Source of the DNA: CAYUYV01 sp964561475
GTDB lineage: Bacteria; Pseudomonadota; Alphaproteobacteria; JAJFIK01
Direction: 5' to 3'
NCBI GenBank assembly: GCA_964561475.1
Contig: CAZLPU010000001.1
Location: 124,001 to 188,000 of the forward strand
Length of the DNA stretch: 64,000 bases
Numbering within the stretch: the stretch's first letter is position 1; every line of letters starts with the position of its first letter. A model generated the notes under the pieces. The model ran no database searches. It was not told where the DNA came from and was given only the letters and a program-made list of their open reading frames with translations. Made by a program: the position numbers and the translations under genes. Positions 32,362 to 40,443 of this stretch are shown here, piece after piece.

Positions 32362-33483
32362 TCAGAGAAGGGCATCGGCCAGCAGCTTCCGGTGATAGGC
32401 GCTGTCTCCATGCTGCACTTGGTTCCACATGGCCCGGCGCCGGTAAAGCTGGGCATCGCAGTCATAGGTGAAGCCAAATCCGCCATGGAACTGGATGGCC
32501 CGATCCGCGGCGAAGGCAAAAGCATCGTTGCCCTGGGCCTTGGCCATGCGGGTGGCCACCATGCCCGCCGCCCCCTGATGAAAGACATACGCTGCGTGAT
32601 AAAGGTGGGACCGCGCCGTTTCATATCCAATCAGAACGTCAGCCATCGTATGTTTCAGGGCCTGATAGGAGCCGATCCGGTGGCCGAACTGGGTGCGTGT
32701 ATTAAGGTAGTCGAGGGTGTAGTCCATGACCCCGGCAGCACCGCCACAGGACTCCGCGCTGACCAGCAGGGCGCCCGCCTGATCGATATGGGCGAGGCAG
32801 GACGCGGCGCGGTCGAGGGGCAGAATGGCGCTTTCGTCGACGGCCAGACCATCAAAGGTGATTTCATAAGAGCGCCGGGTTTCATCAATCACCGTTTCCC
32901 GGCGCATGGTCCCGGCAGGGATGGCGGATCCGTCCAGGGCAACCAGACAGGGGGACCCATTCAGACTGGCGGAGACCAGGATCAGGTCCGCCGAAGCTGC
33001 GTGGAGAACCTGCCGTTTTATTCCGTGTAATGTGAAACCGTTGGCTCCCCTATCAAGTCTTGTTTCCAGATTGGTGAGGGTCCAGTCCCCATGGGGCTCA
33101 TACAGAGCCAGTGTCCCGATTGTTCCGGTACAAAGGGCGGTAAGCCATCGGGCTTGCTGATCCTCGCTCCCCCCGGTCAGGAGGGCCTGGGCCGTGAGTG
33201 TGGTGGAGGCAAAAGGTGTTGCGAGAAGATGGCGGCCCATGGGCTCCATCACCGTGACCACCTCGGCCAGACCCAGGCCGATGCCGCCGAGCTCCTCGGG
33301 AACAGCGATCCCGAGCCAGCCCAGATCCACGATTTCACTCCAGACCGCCGGGTCATGGTCCTGGTCCGATGCAATGAGACTGCGAACCGTGTCGATGGGA
33401 GATTTCTGCCGGCAGAACGTTCCGGCAATGTCCAGAAGTTGTGCCTGTTCGTCGGAAAATCCGATCCGTCGTGTACTGGTCAT
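32362..33483 (-). CDS. Acyl-CoA dehydrogenase family protein (short partner)
   Basis: The 373-residue protein has the acyl-CoA dehydrogenase layout: N-terminal helices (GWLGIAVPEELGGIGLGLAE), a middle sheet, and C-terminal helices with QFGHRIGSYQALKHTMADV and AIQFHGGFGFTYD. The middle-domain SEP/substrate segment is poor (LYEPHGDW), as in partner subunits that hold less of the active site. The upstream neighbour is a second, fuller acyl-CoA dehydrogenase, and pairs of this kind form alpha2beta2 enzymes for bulky substrates such as steroid side chains. The start at 33483 is supported by GGAAA upstream and removes a 36-residue unlikely leader. Confidence 0.88.
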   Translation of the reverse strand: MTSTRRIGFSDEQAQLLDIAGTFCRQKSPIDTVRSLIASDQDHDPAVWSEIVDLGWLGIAVPEELGGIGLGLAEVVTVMEPMGRHLLATPFASTTLTAQALLTGGSEDQQARWLTALCTGTIGTLALYEPHGDWTLTNLETRLDRGANGFTLHGIKRQVLHAASADLILVSASLNGSPCLVALDGSAIPAGTMRRETVIDETRRSYEITFDGLAVDESAILPLDRAASCLAHIDQAGALLVSAESCGGAAGVMDYTLDYLNTRTQFGHRIGSYQALKHTMADVLIGYETARSHLYHAAYVFHQGAAGMVATRMAKAQGNDAFAFAADRAIQFHGGFGFTYDCDAQLYRRRAMWNQVQHGDSAYHRKLLADALL

Positions 33484-33520
33484 CAGTGGTTTCCTTCCGC
33501 GCCTGTCCGGGGTCCGGCGG

Positions 33521-34726
33521 TCAGTTTCTTGGCAGACCGAGCACCCGGTCGCCGATGATGTTTTTCTGAATCTGGGTGGTGCCGCCGCCAATGGTTGCGG
33601 AAAAGGCGTTCAGATAGCCCCGTTGCCAGAATCCTCCGTCCACCGCGGAAGGATCGCCAACATAATAGGCGGATGAGGTTCCCTGAAGGCTGATGGCAAA
33701 ATCGTTCAGCCGCCGAATGAACTCGGTGCTTTGGGCCTTGGACATGAGGGGCAGGGCCATGGGCCGCTCGGTGATCAGGGGCTGAATATTGGCCCGGGCG
33801 GAATTCATCACCATGCCCTGTTCTTCGATCAGGAACTGGACGAGTTGGTCGCGGATCACGGGATCTTCCATGACCGGGCGCCCGCTCCGCTGGGATTTCC
33901 GCGCCAGTTCAATCACGTCGCGGACCGTAATCTGAGTGGCTATGTAGCCGCCGGCCTGACCGCTTGCCGCACCTCTCTCGAACTCCAGAATGCGCATGGC
34001 GATGGGCCAGCCATCCCCCTCCTCTCGGACGATGCAGGTTGCGGGCACCCGGGCATCCGTGAAGAACGTCTGGGTAAAGCCGAATTCACCGGTCAGTTTC
34101 CGGATCGGCACCGTCTCCACACCGTCGATCTTCATCGGGATCAGGAAAAAGCTCAGACCGGCATATTTATTGGGCGCTTCGGGATCGGTGCGTGCGAGCA
34201 AAATCATGTAGTCCGCATAGGAGCCGTGGGTGGTCCAGATCTTGGACCCGTTGATGACATATTCATTGCCATCCTTCACCGCCCGGGTCTGGGCATTGCC
34301 GAGATCCGAACCGTGTTCCGGTTCGGAATAGCCCTGGCACCAGATATCCTCCGCACTCAGAATGCCAGGGATGTATTGGCGCTTGAGTTCCTCCGAGCCG
34401 ATCTCAAGGAGCAGGGGCCCGGTCCAGTTGAGGCCGATGGCATTGAGCATGATCGGCGCCCGGGCCTTGCGCATTTCGTCGGTGGCAATGGATTGGAAGG
34501 CCGGGTCCATGCCGTGGCCGCCATAGGCTTGCGGCCAGGCTGCCCCCAGATAGCCCGCTTCATGGACCCGGCGCTGCCATTCCCGCAGAAATTCGAACTG
34601 CTGGTCCGTACCCACTTCCATGAAGGTCAGTGGCAGGAGGAAACCGGGATCCCGCGGTGTGTTCTCGTGGAACCAGGCCGCCGCATCCCGGCGGAATTCG
34701 TCCAGTTCTGCTTGGCTGATCGGCAT
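33521..34726 (-). CDS. Acyl-CoA dehydrogenase family protein (long partner)
   Basis: The 401-residue protein is a complete acyl-CoA dehydrogenase: AWPQAYGGHGMDPAFQ, the flavin/substrate segment CQGYSEPEHGSDLGN, INGSKIWTTHGSYADY, and the C-terminal LQGTSSAYYVGD ... ATIGGGTTQIQKNIIGDRVL typical of FadE subfamilies. AAGGGAGGG precedes the ATG. It lies 37 bases before the second dehydrogenase gene, and together they would oxidise an acyl-CoA to the enoyl form for a hydratase such as the divergent gene at 34920. The exact substrate is not visible. Confidence 0.92.
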   Translation of the reverse strand: MPISQAELDEFRRDAAAWFHENTPRDPGFLLPLTFMEVGTDQQFEFLREWQRRVHEAGYLGAAWPQAYGGHGMDPAFQSIATDEMRKARAPIMLNAIGLNWTGPLLLEIGSEELKRQYIPGILSAEDIWCQGYSEPEHGSDLGNAQTRAVKDGNEYVINGSKIWTTHGSYADYMILLARTDPEAPNKYAGLSFFLIPMKIDGVETVPIRKLTGEFGFTQTFFTDARVPATCIVREEGDGWPIAMRILEFERGAASGQAGGYIATQITVRDVIELARKSQRSGRPVMEDPVIRDQLVQFLIEEQGMVMNSARANIQPLITERPMALPLMSKAQSTEFIRRLNDFAISLQGTSSAYYVGDPSAVDGGFWQRGYLNAFSATIGGGTTQIQKNIIGDRVLGLPRN

Positions 34727-34919
34727 CGCCCGAAGCCCTCCCTTTCGTTTCCGCGAACACCCTCCGACAGTCCAACCAGATCCCGACGGTGTTCAATCTT
34801 TGTTCTGGAATTTTCACGCTGTCCTATTGTGAACGGTTGCGAAGGCCGAGGAAAGAGGGTGACACTCTGATCTTCGCGCCCCATCGCAGGTGAGAGGGCA
34901 TGAAACCAGGGGAAACGCT

Positions 34920-35741
34920 ATGTCTTATGACACCGGCACGGATCAACTGCTTTGCGGGATCGATGACGGGGTTGCGGTGTTCACCCTCAACCGCCCCGAA
35001 AAGAAAAACGCCCTGTCGGATACTCTGACACCGGCCCTGCGCCAGGGGCTTCACGACCTGGAACTGCGCCAGGACGTGCGATGCATCATGATCACCGGGG
35101 CCGGCAGCGCCTTTTGCAGCGGTGGTGATGTTTCCGGCATGGGCGGGTCCCCCAGGGACGTGGATGGTCCCGCGCCGAGCCAGGCTGACCGGGTCCGGGA
35201 ATTGCAGCATAAGCAGAACACATTGACCCTGCGCATGCACCAGTTGGAGAAGCCTCTGGTGGCGGCTCTGCCGGGACCGGCGGCAGGTGCGGGGCTCTGT
35301 ATTGCCCTGGCCTGTGATTTGCGGGTGGCCTGCAAGAGCGCCTTCATCACCACGGGCTTCCGTAACATCGGGGTGAGTGGGGACTATGGGGGAAGTTGGA
35401 CCCTGACCCGCCTCGTGGGACCGGCCCGGGCCAAGGAGCTTTACTTTCTGGGGGACCGGATCGGTGCGGAGGAAGCCCATTCTTTGGGTATTATCAACCG
35501 TGTCTACCCGGATGATACCTTCCGTCCCGAGGCATTCGAATTTGCCCGCAGGATCGCCCACGGCCCGACGGCCGCCATCCGCTTCATGAAAAAGAACATC
35601 AACACCGCAGCCGTATCCGGCCTGGCGGAAACCCTTGATCTTGAGGCTGAGCATACGATCCGTGCCTTCGCCACGGACGATGCGAGGGAGGCCATCCGCG
35701 CATTCATGGAAAAGCGCCCCCCTGACTTCCAAGGCCGGTAA
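34920..35741 (+). CDS. Enoyl-CoA hydratase/isomerase family protein
   Basis: The 273-residue crotonase-fold protein has CSGGDVSGMG as oxyanion-hole segment and LPGPAAGAGLCIALACDL at the second. The glutamate that corresponds to crotonase Glu144 is replaced by Cys by eye, while FRNIGVSGDYGGSWTLTRLVG has the SGDYGG motif seen in a large subgroup of this family. It may therefore be an isomerase or another CoA enzyme rather than a plain hydratase. GGGGAAA precedes the ATG. It begins divergently from the dehydrogenase pair and is followed 15 bases later by an acyl-CoA dehydrogenase-like gene. Confidence 0.88.
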   Translation: MSYDTGTDQLLCGIDDGVAVFTLNRPEKKNALSDTLTPALRQGLHDLELRQDVRCIMITGAGSAFCSGGDVSGMGGSPRDVDGPAPSQADRVRELQHKQNTLTLRMHQLEKPLVAALPGPAAGAGLCIALACDLRVACKSAFITTGFRNIGVSGDYGGSWTLTRLVGPARAKELYFLGDRIGAEEAHSLGIINRVYPDDTFRPEAFEFARRIAHGPTAAIRFMKKNINTAAVSGLAETLDLEAEHTIRAFATDDAREAIRAFMEKRPPDFQGR

Positions 35742-35756
35742 AGAAGGAGAGAACCC

Positions 35757-36725
35757 ATGACCCCCAGCCAGCTCCTTGCCGCCCTGTTCGAACCCATGCC
35801 CGCCGGTGATGATATGTCCATGCGGGACTTTCTGAGAACCTGGGGGCCGGAACCACGGCTGCCCGCCCATCTGGGTCTCTCGGCCGACCACAACCGCTCC
35901 GCATTCGCACGACTTGTCTGGGTGGCCTTGCGGGCAAGCCGCCGGGCGACGGCATCGGCCGCGGGCCATCAGGCCGCGATCAGGCGCCTTTTTCCGGAGA
36001 CACCTGTTGATGCGGTCACGGCCTTCTGCATCAGTGAGGACCACGGCCCCCGGCCGTCGAAAATCTTCACGACCCTGACGCAAGCCGATGACAGAAGCGG
36101 CGGGTGGGTCCTGAACGGAAGCAAGCGCTGGGCGTCCATGTCGCCGAACGCGGATATTCTCTATGTTGCCGCGTCGATCGACCGGACCGAGGCGCGCAAT
36201 CACTTGCGCATGGTCCGGCTTGCCGCGGATCGGGACGGGGTGGGGATCGATACAACACCCTATGCGGATAAATACGGTGAAATGGGGATCGCCAATCTCA
36301 GTTTTGCGGATGTGCGTGTCGGTGAGGACGAAGTCATCGATGCGGATGCCTATGAGAGCTACATCAAGCCCTTCCGCATCGTTGAAGATGTCTACAACAC
36401 GGCGGGCACCCAGATCGGCTTGTTGCGCCTGGGCCTGAACCAGGGCTGGCCGGACCCTGTTCTCGAAGACCTCACGGGGCTGATCATGCAGGCGGCGACC
36501 ATCGCCCACACGCCCATGGCAGAGGCTCCGGATATTGTTCTGATTGCCTCCTATTTCCGCCAGTCCAGAACCATGTGGGATGAACTCGCCCCCTGCTGGG
36601 ATCAAGTGGCCCCGAACGTGCGTGCTGCCTGGAGCCCCGAAACGGGGCTGCTGGATATCGCAGCCCAGGCCCGGGAAACCCGCCGCCGGAACGCCTGGGA
36701 AGAGATTGCAGGCCAGTGGTCCTGA
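35757..36725 (+). CDS. Acyl-CoA dehydrogenase-like protein, shortened
   Basis: The 322-residue protein matches the acyl-CoA dehydrogenase family mainly through its middle domain (FCISEDHGPRPSKIF, GGWVLNGSKRWASMSPNADILYVAA, followed by IANLSFADVRV). It is about 60 residues shorter than usual, and the C-terminal helical domain is reduced and lacks the common GGxG motif. It could be a non-catalytic partner or a diverged enzyme. AAGGAGAG precedes the ATG. It is the second gene of a plus-strand pair with the crotonase-like gene. Confidence 0.72.
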   Translation: MTPSQLLAALFEPMPAGDDMSMRDFLRTWGPEPRLPAHLGLSADHNRSAFARLVWVALRASRRATASAAGHQAAIRRLFPETPVDAVTAFCISEDHGPRPSKIFTTLTQADDRSGGWVLNGSKRWASMSPNADILYVAASIDRTEARNHLRMVRLAADRDGVGIDTTPYADKYGEMGIANLSFADVRVGEDEVIDADAYESYIKPFRIVEDVYNTAGTQIGLLRLGLNQGWPDPVLEDLTGLIMQAATIAHTPMAEAPDIVLIASYFRQSRTMWDELAPCWDQVAPNVRAAWSPETGLLDIAAQARETRRRNAWEEIAGQWS

Positions 36726-36830
36726 TAGAGAGTGTTTCTGGGGAGAAGTGCGCACAAGGAGCAAATAGGACGAATGGAGTGCATCTGGTTGGTGCGGGTG
36801 CTCAGTGTCGTATCTCAATAAAACGGAAAC

Positions 36831-38225
36831 TTGCTTTTGAGTGATGTCCTCAGACATTTACCCCAGGTTCAATCCCTCCTGGAGACCGATCAGGCCCGGC
36901 ATCTGACAAGCACCTTCAGCCGGGACGAGGTCGTTGCTGCCATTCGGGGGACATTGCAGGATGTACGGGCCCGCCTGTTGAAGGACCCTGGAGCAGGGCT
37001 TCCCGATTTTGCGGCACCGGCATTTTTCGAGGATCTGTCTGTGCGGATCCGTGCCGCCCGCCGCAGTACGCTGTGCAAGGTGGTCAACGGCACCGGGGTC
37101 ATCATTCACACCAATCTGGGCCGCGCGCCACTGGCCCAGGAAGCTTTCGCAGCCATGGAACGGGCTGCCTCGGGCTATGCCAATCTGGAACTCGATCTTG
37201 GTACTGGCAAACGGGGCTCGCGCTACAAGCTGGTGGAGAACCTGCTTTGCACACTGACCGGAGCGGAAGCAGCCATTGTCGTCAACAACTGTGCCGCAGC
37301 GGTCCTGGTGTGTCTTTCCGCCCTCGCCCGGGATGGTGAAGTGGTGGCGTCACGGGGTGAGCTGATCGAAATCGGCGGCTCATTCCGCATGCCCGATGTG
37401 ATCCTTCAGAGTGGGGCGCATTTGCGTGAGGTCGGAGCGACAAACAAGACATCGCTGGCCGATTACGAACAGGCCATTGGCGAGGGAACCCGTGTGCTGC
37501 TGAAAAGCCATACGAGCAATTTCCGTATTGTTGGTTTCACCGCTGCGCCCGGGCGCAGGGACCTTGCAGATCTCGCCCGCCGTCATGGAGTGGTTCTCAT
37601 GGAGGATCTGGGCAGCGGCGTTCTGGTGGATCTGGCACCCCATGGGCTGACGGATGAACCCGTGGTCGGTGACATCCTGCGGACAGGTGTCGATGTGGTC
37701 ACCTTCTCCGGCGACAAGCTGCTCGGCGGTCCTCAGTCGGGGATCATTGCCGGGCGGAAGACAGTGATCGACCGGCTGAAAACCCACCCCCTGCTCAGGG
37801 CGGTCCGGATCGACAAACTCTCTCTGGCCGCCCTTGAGGCGACCCTGCGCCTTTACCGTCCGCCCCATGATCCATTCGAAAAGATCCCCGTACTCCGGTG
37901 CCTCGCCCAGACCATGCAAACGGTCCAGGCCCGGGCAATGGCCTTGGCCAGAGAAGTTTGTGCACAAACGGCATTTGACGCGCAGGTGGTAGAAAGCGTG
38001 GCTTATGCGGGAGGAGGCTCCCTGCCCCAGCAGGATCTCGAAAGCTTTGCTGTCGTTCTCACCGGAGCCGGATTGACGCCGGATGCCCTGGCCACGGCCC
38101 TGCGACAGACGGATCCGCCAGTGATCGGCCGGATCGCCGATGGCCGTTTCCTGCTCGATATGCGGGCGGTCAGCGACGGGGACATTCCCCTCATTGTCTC
38201 GGCACTGAAGGGCTTGAATCCGTGA
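36831..38225 (+). CDS. selA: L-seryl-tRNA(Sec) selenium transferase SelA
   Basis: SelA converts Ser-tRNA(Sec) to Sec-tRNA(Sec) with selenophosphate, using PLP. The PLP lysine is in TFSGDKLLGGPQSG, at about residue 296, and the VNGTGVIIHTNLGRAPL and AIVVNNCAAAVLVCLSAL motifs are present. The length of 464 is standard. The start is a TTG at 36831: an in-frame TAA at 36819-36821 blocks any longer form, and no ATG follows at a suitable place. The stop overlaps the selB GTG start (GTGA), so the two are translationally coupled. SelD, which supplies selenophosphate, is not in the window. Confidence 0.95.
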   Translation: MLLSDVLRHLPQVQSLLETDQARHLTSTFSRDEVVAAIRGTLQDVRARLLKDPGAGLPDFAAPAFFEDLSVRIRAARRSTLCKVVNGTGVIIHTNLGRAPLAQEAFAAMERAASGYANLELDLGTGKRGSRYKLVENLLCTLTGAEAAIVVNNCAAAVLVCLSALARDGEVVASRGELIEIGGSFRMPDVILQSGAHLREVGATNKTSLADYEQAIGEGTRVLLKSHTSNFRIVGFTAAPGRRDLADLARRHGVVLMEDLGSGVLVDLAPHGLTDEPVVGDILRTGVDVVTFSGDKLLGGPQSGIIAGRKTVIDRLKTHPLLRAVRIDKLSLAALEATLRLYRPPHDPFEKIPVLRCLAQTMQTVQARAMALAREVCAQTAFDAQVVESVAYAGGGSLPQQDLESFAVVLTGAGLTPDALATALRQTDPPVIGRIADGRFLLDMRAVSDGDIPLIVSALKGLNP

Positions 38226-40117
38226 GCGTGCCCCGAACCCTTGTGGTCATCGGCCATGTGGATCACGGCAAGACCGCTCTTGTCAGGGCATTGACGGGCA
38301 TGGAGACCGACCGTCTGAGTGAGGAAAAGCGTCGGGGTCTGTCCATCACCCTCGGGTTCGCACACAAGATATCGGACCATGGTTGCATCGACCTGATCGA
38401 TGCGCCGGGTCATGAGGATTTCATTCGTGCCATGGCGGCGGGCGCGTCCGGTGCCCACGGCGCATTGCTGGTCATCTCCGCAGCGGATGGGTTGGAGGCC
38501 CAGACCTACGATCATCTCAGCATTGCCCGAAGTCTTGGAGTGGACAGTGGTGTCATTGCACTGACGAAAAGCGATCTGGTCGGTGCCGATCAACGCGAGG
38601 CCATCGCCGGAAAGCTAGAAAGGCAGGTGCGCGACGTAGGCTTCGAGCCCTCCGCGACCGTGTTCTGTTCGGCCCATTCCGGTGAGGGCCTGGATGCCCT
38701 GATGACGGCCCTGGAAACATTCCCCGTCAAGACTGCCCCCCCAGGGCAACCCGGCACTTACTTTCTGCCGGTGGACCGGGTCTTTTCTTCCCCCGGGACT
38801 GGCACCGTTGTGACCGGTACACTGCTTGGTGGTGATCTGCCCGTGGATGCGGTACCGGAGATCGGATCCGATGGCCTGACTGCCGGAATACGAGGTATGC
38901 AGATCCATGGTGAATCTGTTGCTCTGGCCCGCGTCGGGCAGCGTGTGGCGGTCAATCTCAGAGGCCTTGCCGCGGACCGGATCAGGCGGGGGGATGTGCT
39001 GCGCTCTCCGGGCCGGTTTCCGTCCACGAACCGGGTGCATGTGCGCCTGTCGATGCACTACCATCGGGATACCTTCTTGAAGCACCTCGATAAGGTGCGT
39101 GTGCTGATCGGTTCTGTGGCCGAGGTGGCATCGGTGCGGTTACTGGAAGACAAGACGCTTGAGCCGGGCCAGAGCGGCTTAGCCGAACTCCGGTTCGCCG
39201 CGCCGGTCACGGTCTTTGGCGGCCAGCGGGCAGCCATAAGGCGGCTTTCCCCCGCAAGAACCCTGGGCAGCGCAACCGTGCTCGATCCCGCGCCCGGAGC
39301 GATCCGGCGGCGGGATCCCGGACGGCTCAAAATATTGCAAGCGGCCGAAACCGGTAATCTCGCCGGCATCGCCGCGGGATTGGCCGAGCAGGGGCGTGGT
39401 CCATTTCTGGCCCGCGACCTATGCCGCCTCGCCCGCGTTTCCCTGGAAAATCTGGGTGCCTGCCAGCAACCGGCATTCGCGGATCTGGGGAATGGGTATT
39501 GGGCGCTCTCTGATACTCCGCAAACAGTGCAAAGAATGGTGCTCACGCAGATCCAAACCTTTTTCGACGTCCATCCGGTCAAGCTGGCCATGCCTCAGAT
39601 TGTGCTCCGCACCCGGATGCTCCCTGCCTATGATGCTGTTCTCATCGCGCACGCGGAACAGGCACTCGTACGCGATGGTACGATCCGCGTTCATGATGGC
39701 GGGGTCATTCTGGAGGGGCGGGACCCGTGGTCGGTGTTGACCGGCGCGCACCGGGCCGGGCTGGACGCGATGGAAACAGCCTTGCGTGACGGTGGGGTCA
39801 ATCCTCCCCTCAAGGCGGAGCTGGCAGCGCTTGCTCCGGATGGAGATGATCTTTTGGCCCTGCTGGCGGAGAAGGGCCGTGCGGTCCTTCTATACAATCA
39901 TGCTCTGCGCCAGCATGTGGCCTTCCATCCCCAAACCATCGAGCAGGCGAGGACCTGTCTTCGGGAGGCGTTCCCGCCACCATCCCCGTTCAAGACCGGA
40001 GAAGCCCGGGCCGTATTGGCGACCACCCGCCGGTTCATCGTGCCCCTTCTGGAGCATCTGGACGCCTTGGGTCTGACCGTGCGCGAAGGAGATCTGCGCC
40101 ATCTCGCCGAGGCATAG
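38222..40117 (+). CDS. selB: Selenocysteine-specific elongation factor SelB
   Basis: SelB carries Sec-tRNA(Sec) to the ribosome at UGA codons marked by a SECIS hairpin. The GTPase motifs are clear: GHVDHGKT (residues 11-18), DAPGHE and TKSD, with the domain II/III region following (LPVDRVFSSPGTGTVVTGTLLGG). The C-terminal half, about residues 370-631, contains the winged-helix repeats that bind SECIS RNA. The length of 631 is normal. The GTG start overlaps selA. It is followed 57 bases later by the tRNA(Sec) gene, giving a compact decoding operon. Confidence 0.96.
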   Translation: MSVPRTLVVIGHVDHGKTALVRALTGMETDRLSEEKRRGLSITLGFAHKISDHGCIDLIDAPGHEDFIRAMAAGASGAHGALLVISAADGLEAQTYDHLSIARSLGVDSGVIALTKSDLVGADQREAIAGKLERQVRDVGFEPSATVFCSAHSGEGLDALMTALETFPVKTAPPGQPGTYFLPVDRVFSSPGTGTVVTGTLLGGDLPVDAVPEIGSDGLTAGIRGMQIHGESVALARVGQRVAVNLRGLAADRIRRGDVLRSPGRFPSTNRVHVRLSMHYHRDTFLKHLDKVRVLIGSVAEVASVRLLEDKTLEPGQSGLAELRFAAPVTVFGGQRAAIRRLSPARTLGSATVLDPAPGAIRRRDPGRLKILQAAETGNLAGIAAGLAEQGRGPFLARDLCRLARVSLENLGACQQPAFADLGNGYWALSDTPQTVQRMVLTQIQTFFDVHPVKLAMPQIVLRTRMLPAYDAVLIAHAEQALVRDGTIRVHDGGVILEGRDPWSVLTGAHRAGLDAMETALRDGGVNPPLKAELAALAPDGDDLLALLAEKGRAVLLYNHALRQHVAFHPQTIEQARTCLREAFPPPSPFKTGEARAVLATTRRFIVPLLEHLDALGLTVREGDLRHLAEA

Positions 40118-40174
40118 GATCTGCGGACCATGCCGATTGCTTGAGGGCTGCAAGGTTGTATCCTGGCAGATCAA

Positions 40175-40269
40175 GGAGGTGACAGGAGTCTGGTGGCTTC
40201 CCTGGTCTTCAAAACCAGTGACACGCCGAACAGGCGTGTGGTGGGTTCGATTCCCATCCACCTCCGCCA
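40175..40269 (+). tRNA. selC: tRNA-Sec (anticodon TCA)
   Basis: The gene folds as a selenocysteine tRNA: a long acceptor arm (GGAGGTG paired with CACCTCC, discriminator G and encoded CCA), an anticodon loop CTTCAAA holding TCA at 40209-40211 on a CTGGT/ACCAG stem, a long variable arm (CACGCC/GGCGTG), and a T-arm with TTCGATT. The D stem has one mismatch. The eighth acceptor pair, expected in bacterial tRNA(Sec), reads A40182-C40258. The position right after selB confirms the identity. Confidence 0.93.
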
Positions 40270-40443
40270 CGGCTTGTCCGGTCCCGCGCCGCTCCCGCCT
40301 TACCGCCCGGCGCCCGTTCCAGCCCCCGGGATTCAATGTCTGTTCAATTGGTTGTGCCAATTTTGAAGGGCGGCCAACGGCGTCACAGGTCCATGCGCAG
40401 AGCGTATGTTGAATTCCCTGGATCAATGCGGCACGCTTTCCGT

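Noticed and set aside
31870..34870. Plus-strand frames of 386 and 379 codons
   Set aside because: Both are antisense to the acyl-CoA dehydrogenase pair and the DUF429-like gene and have no domain.
34824..36857. 677-codon minus-strand frame
   Set aside because: It is antisense to the crotonase-like and acyl-CoA dehydrogenase-like genes, has no domain, and arises from high-GC codon use.
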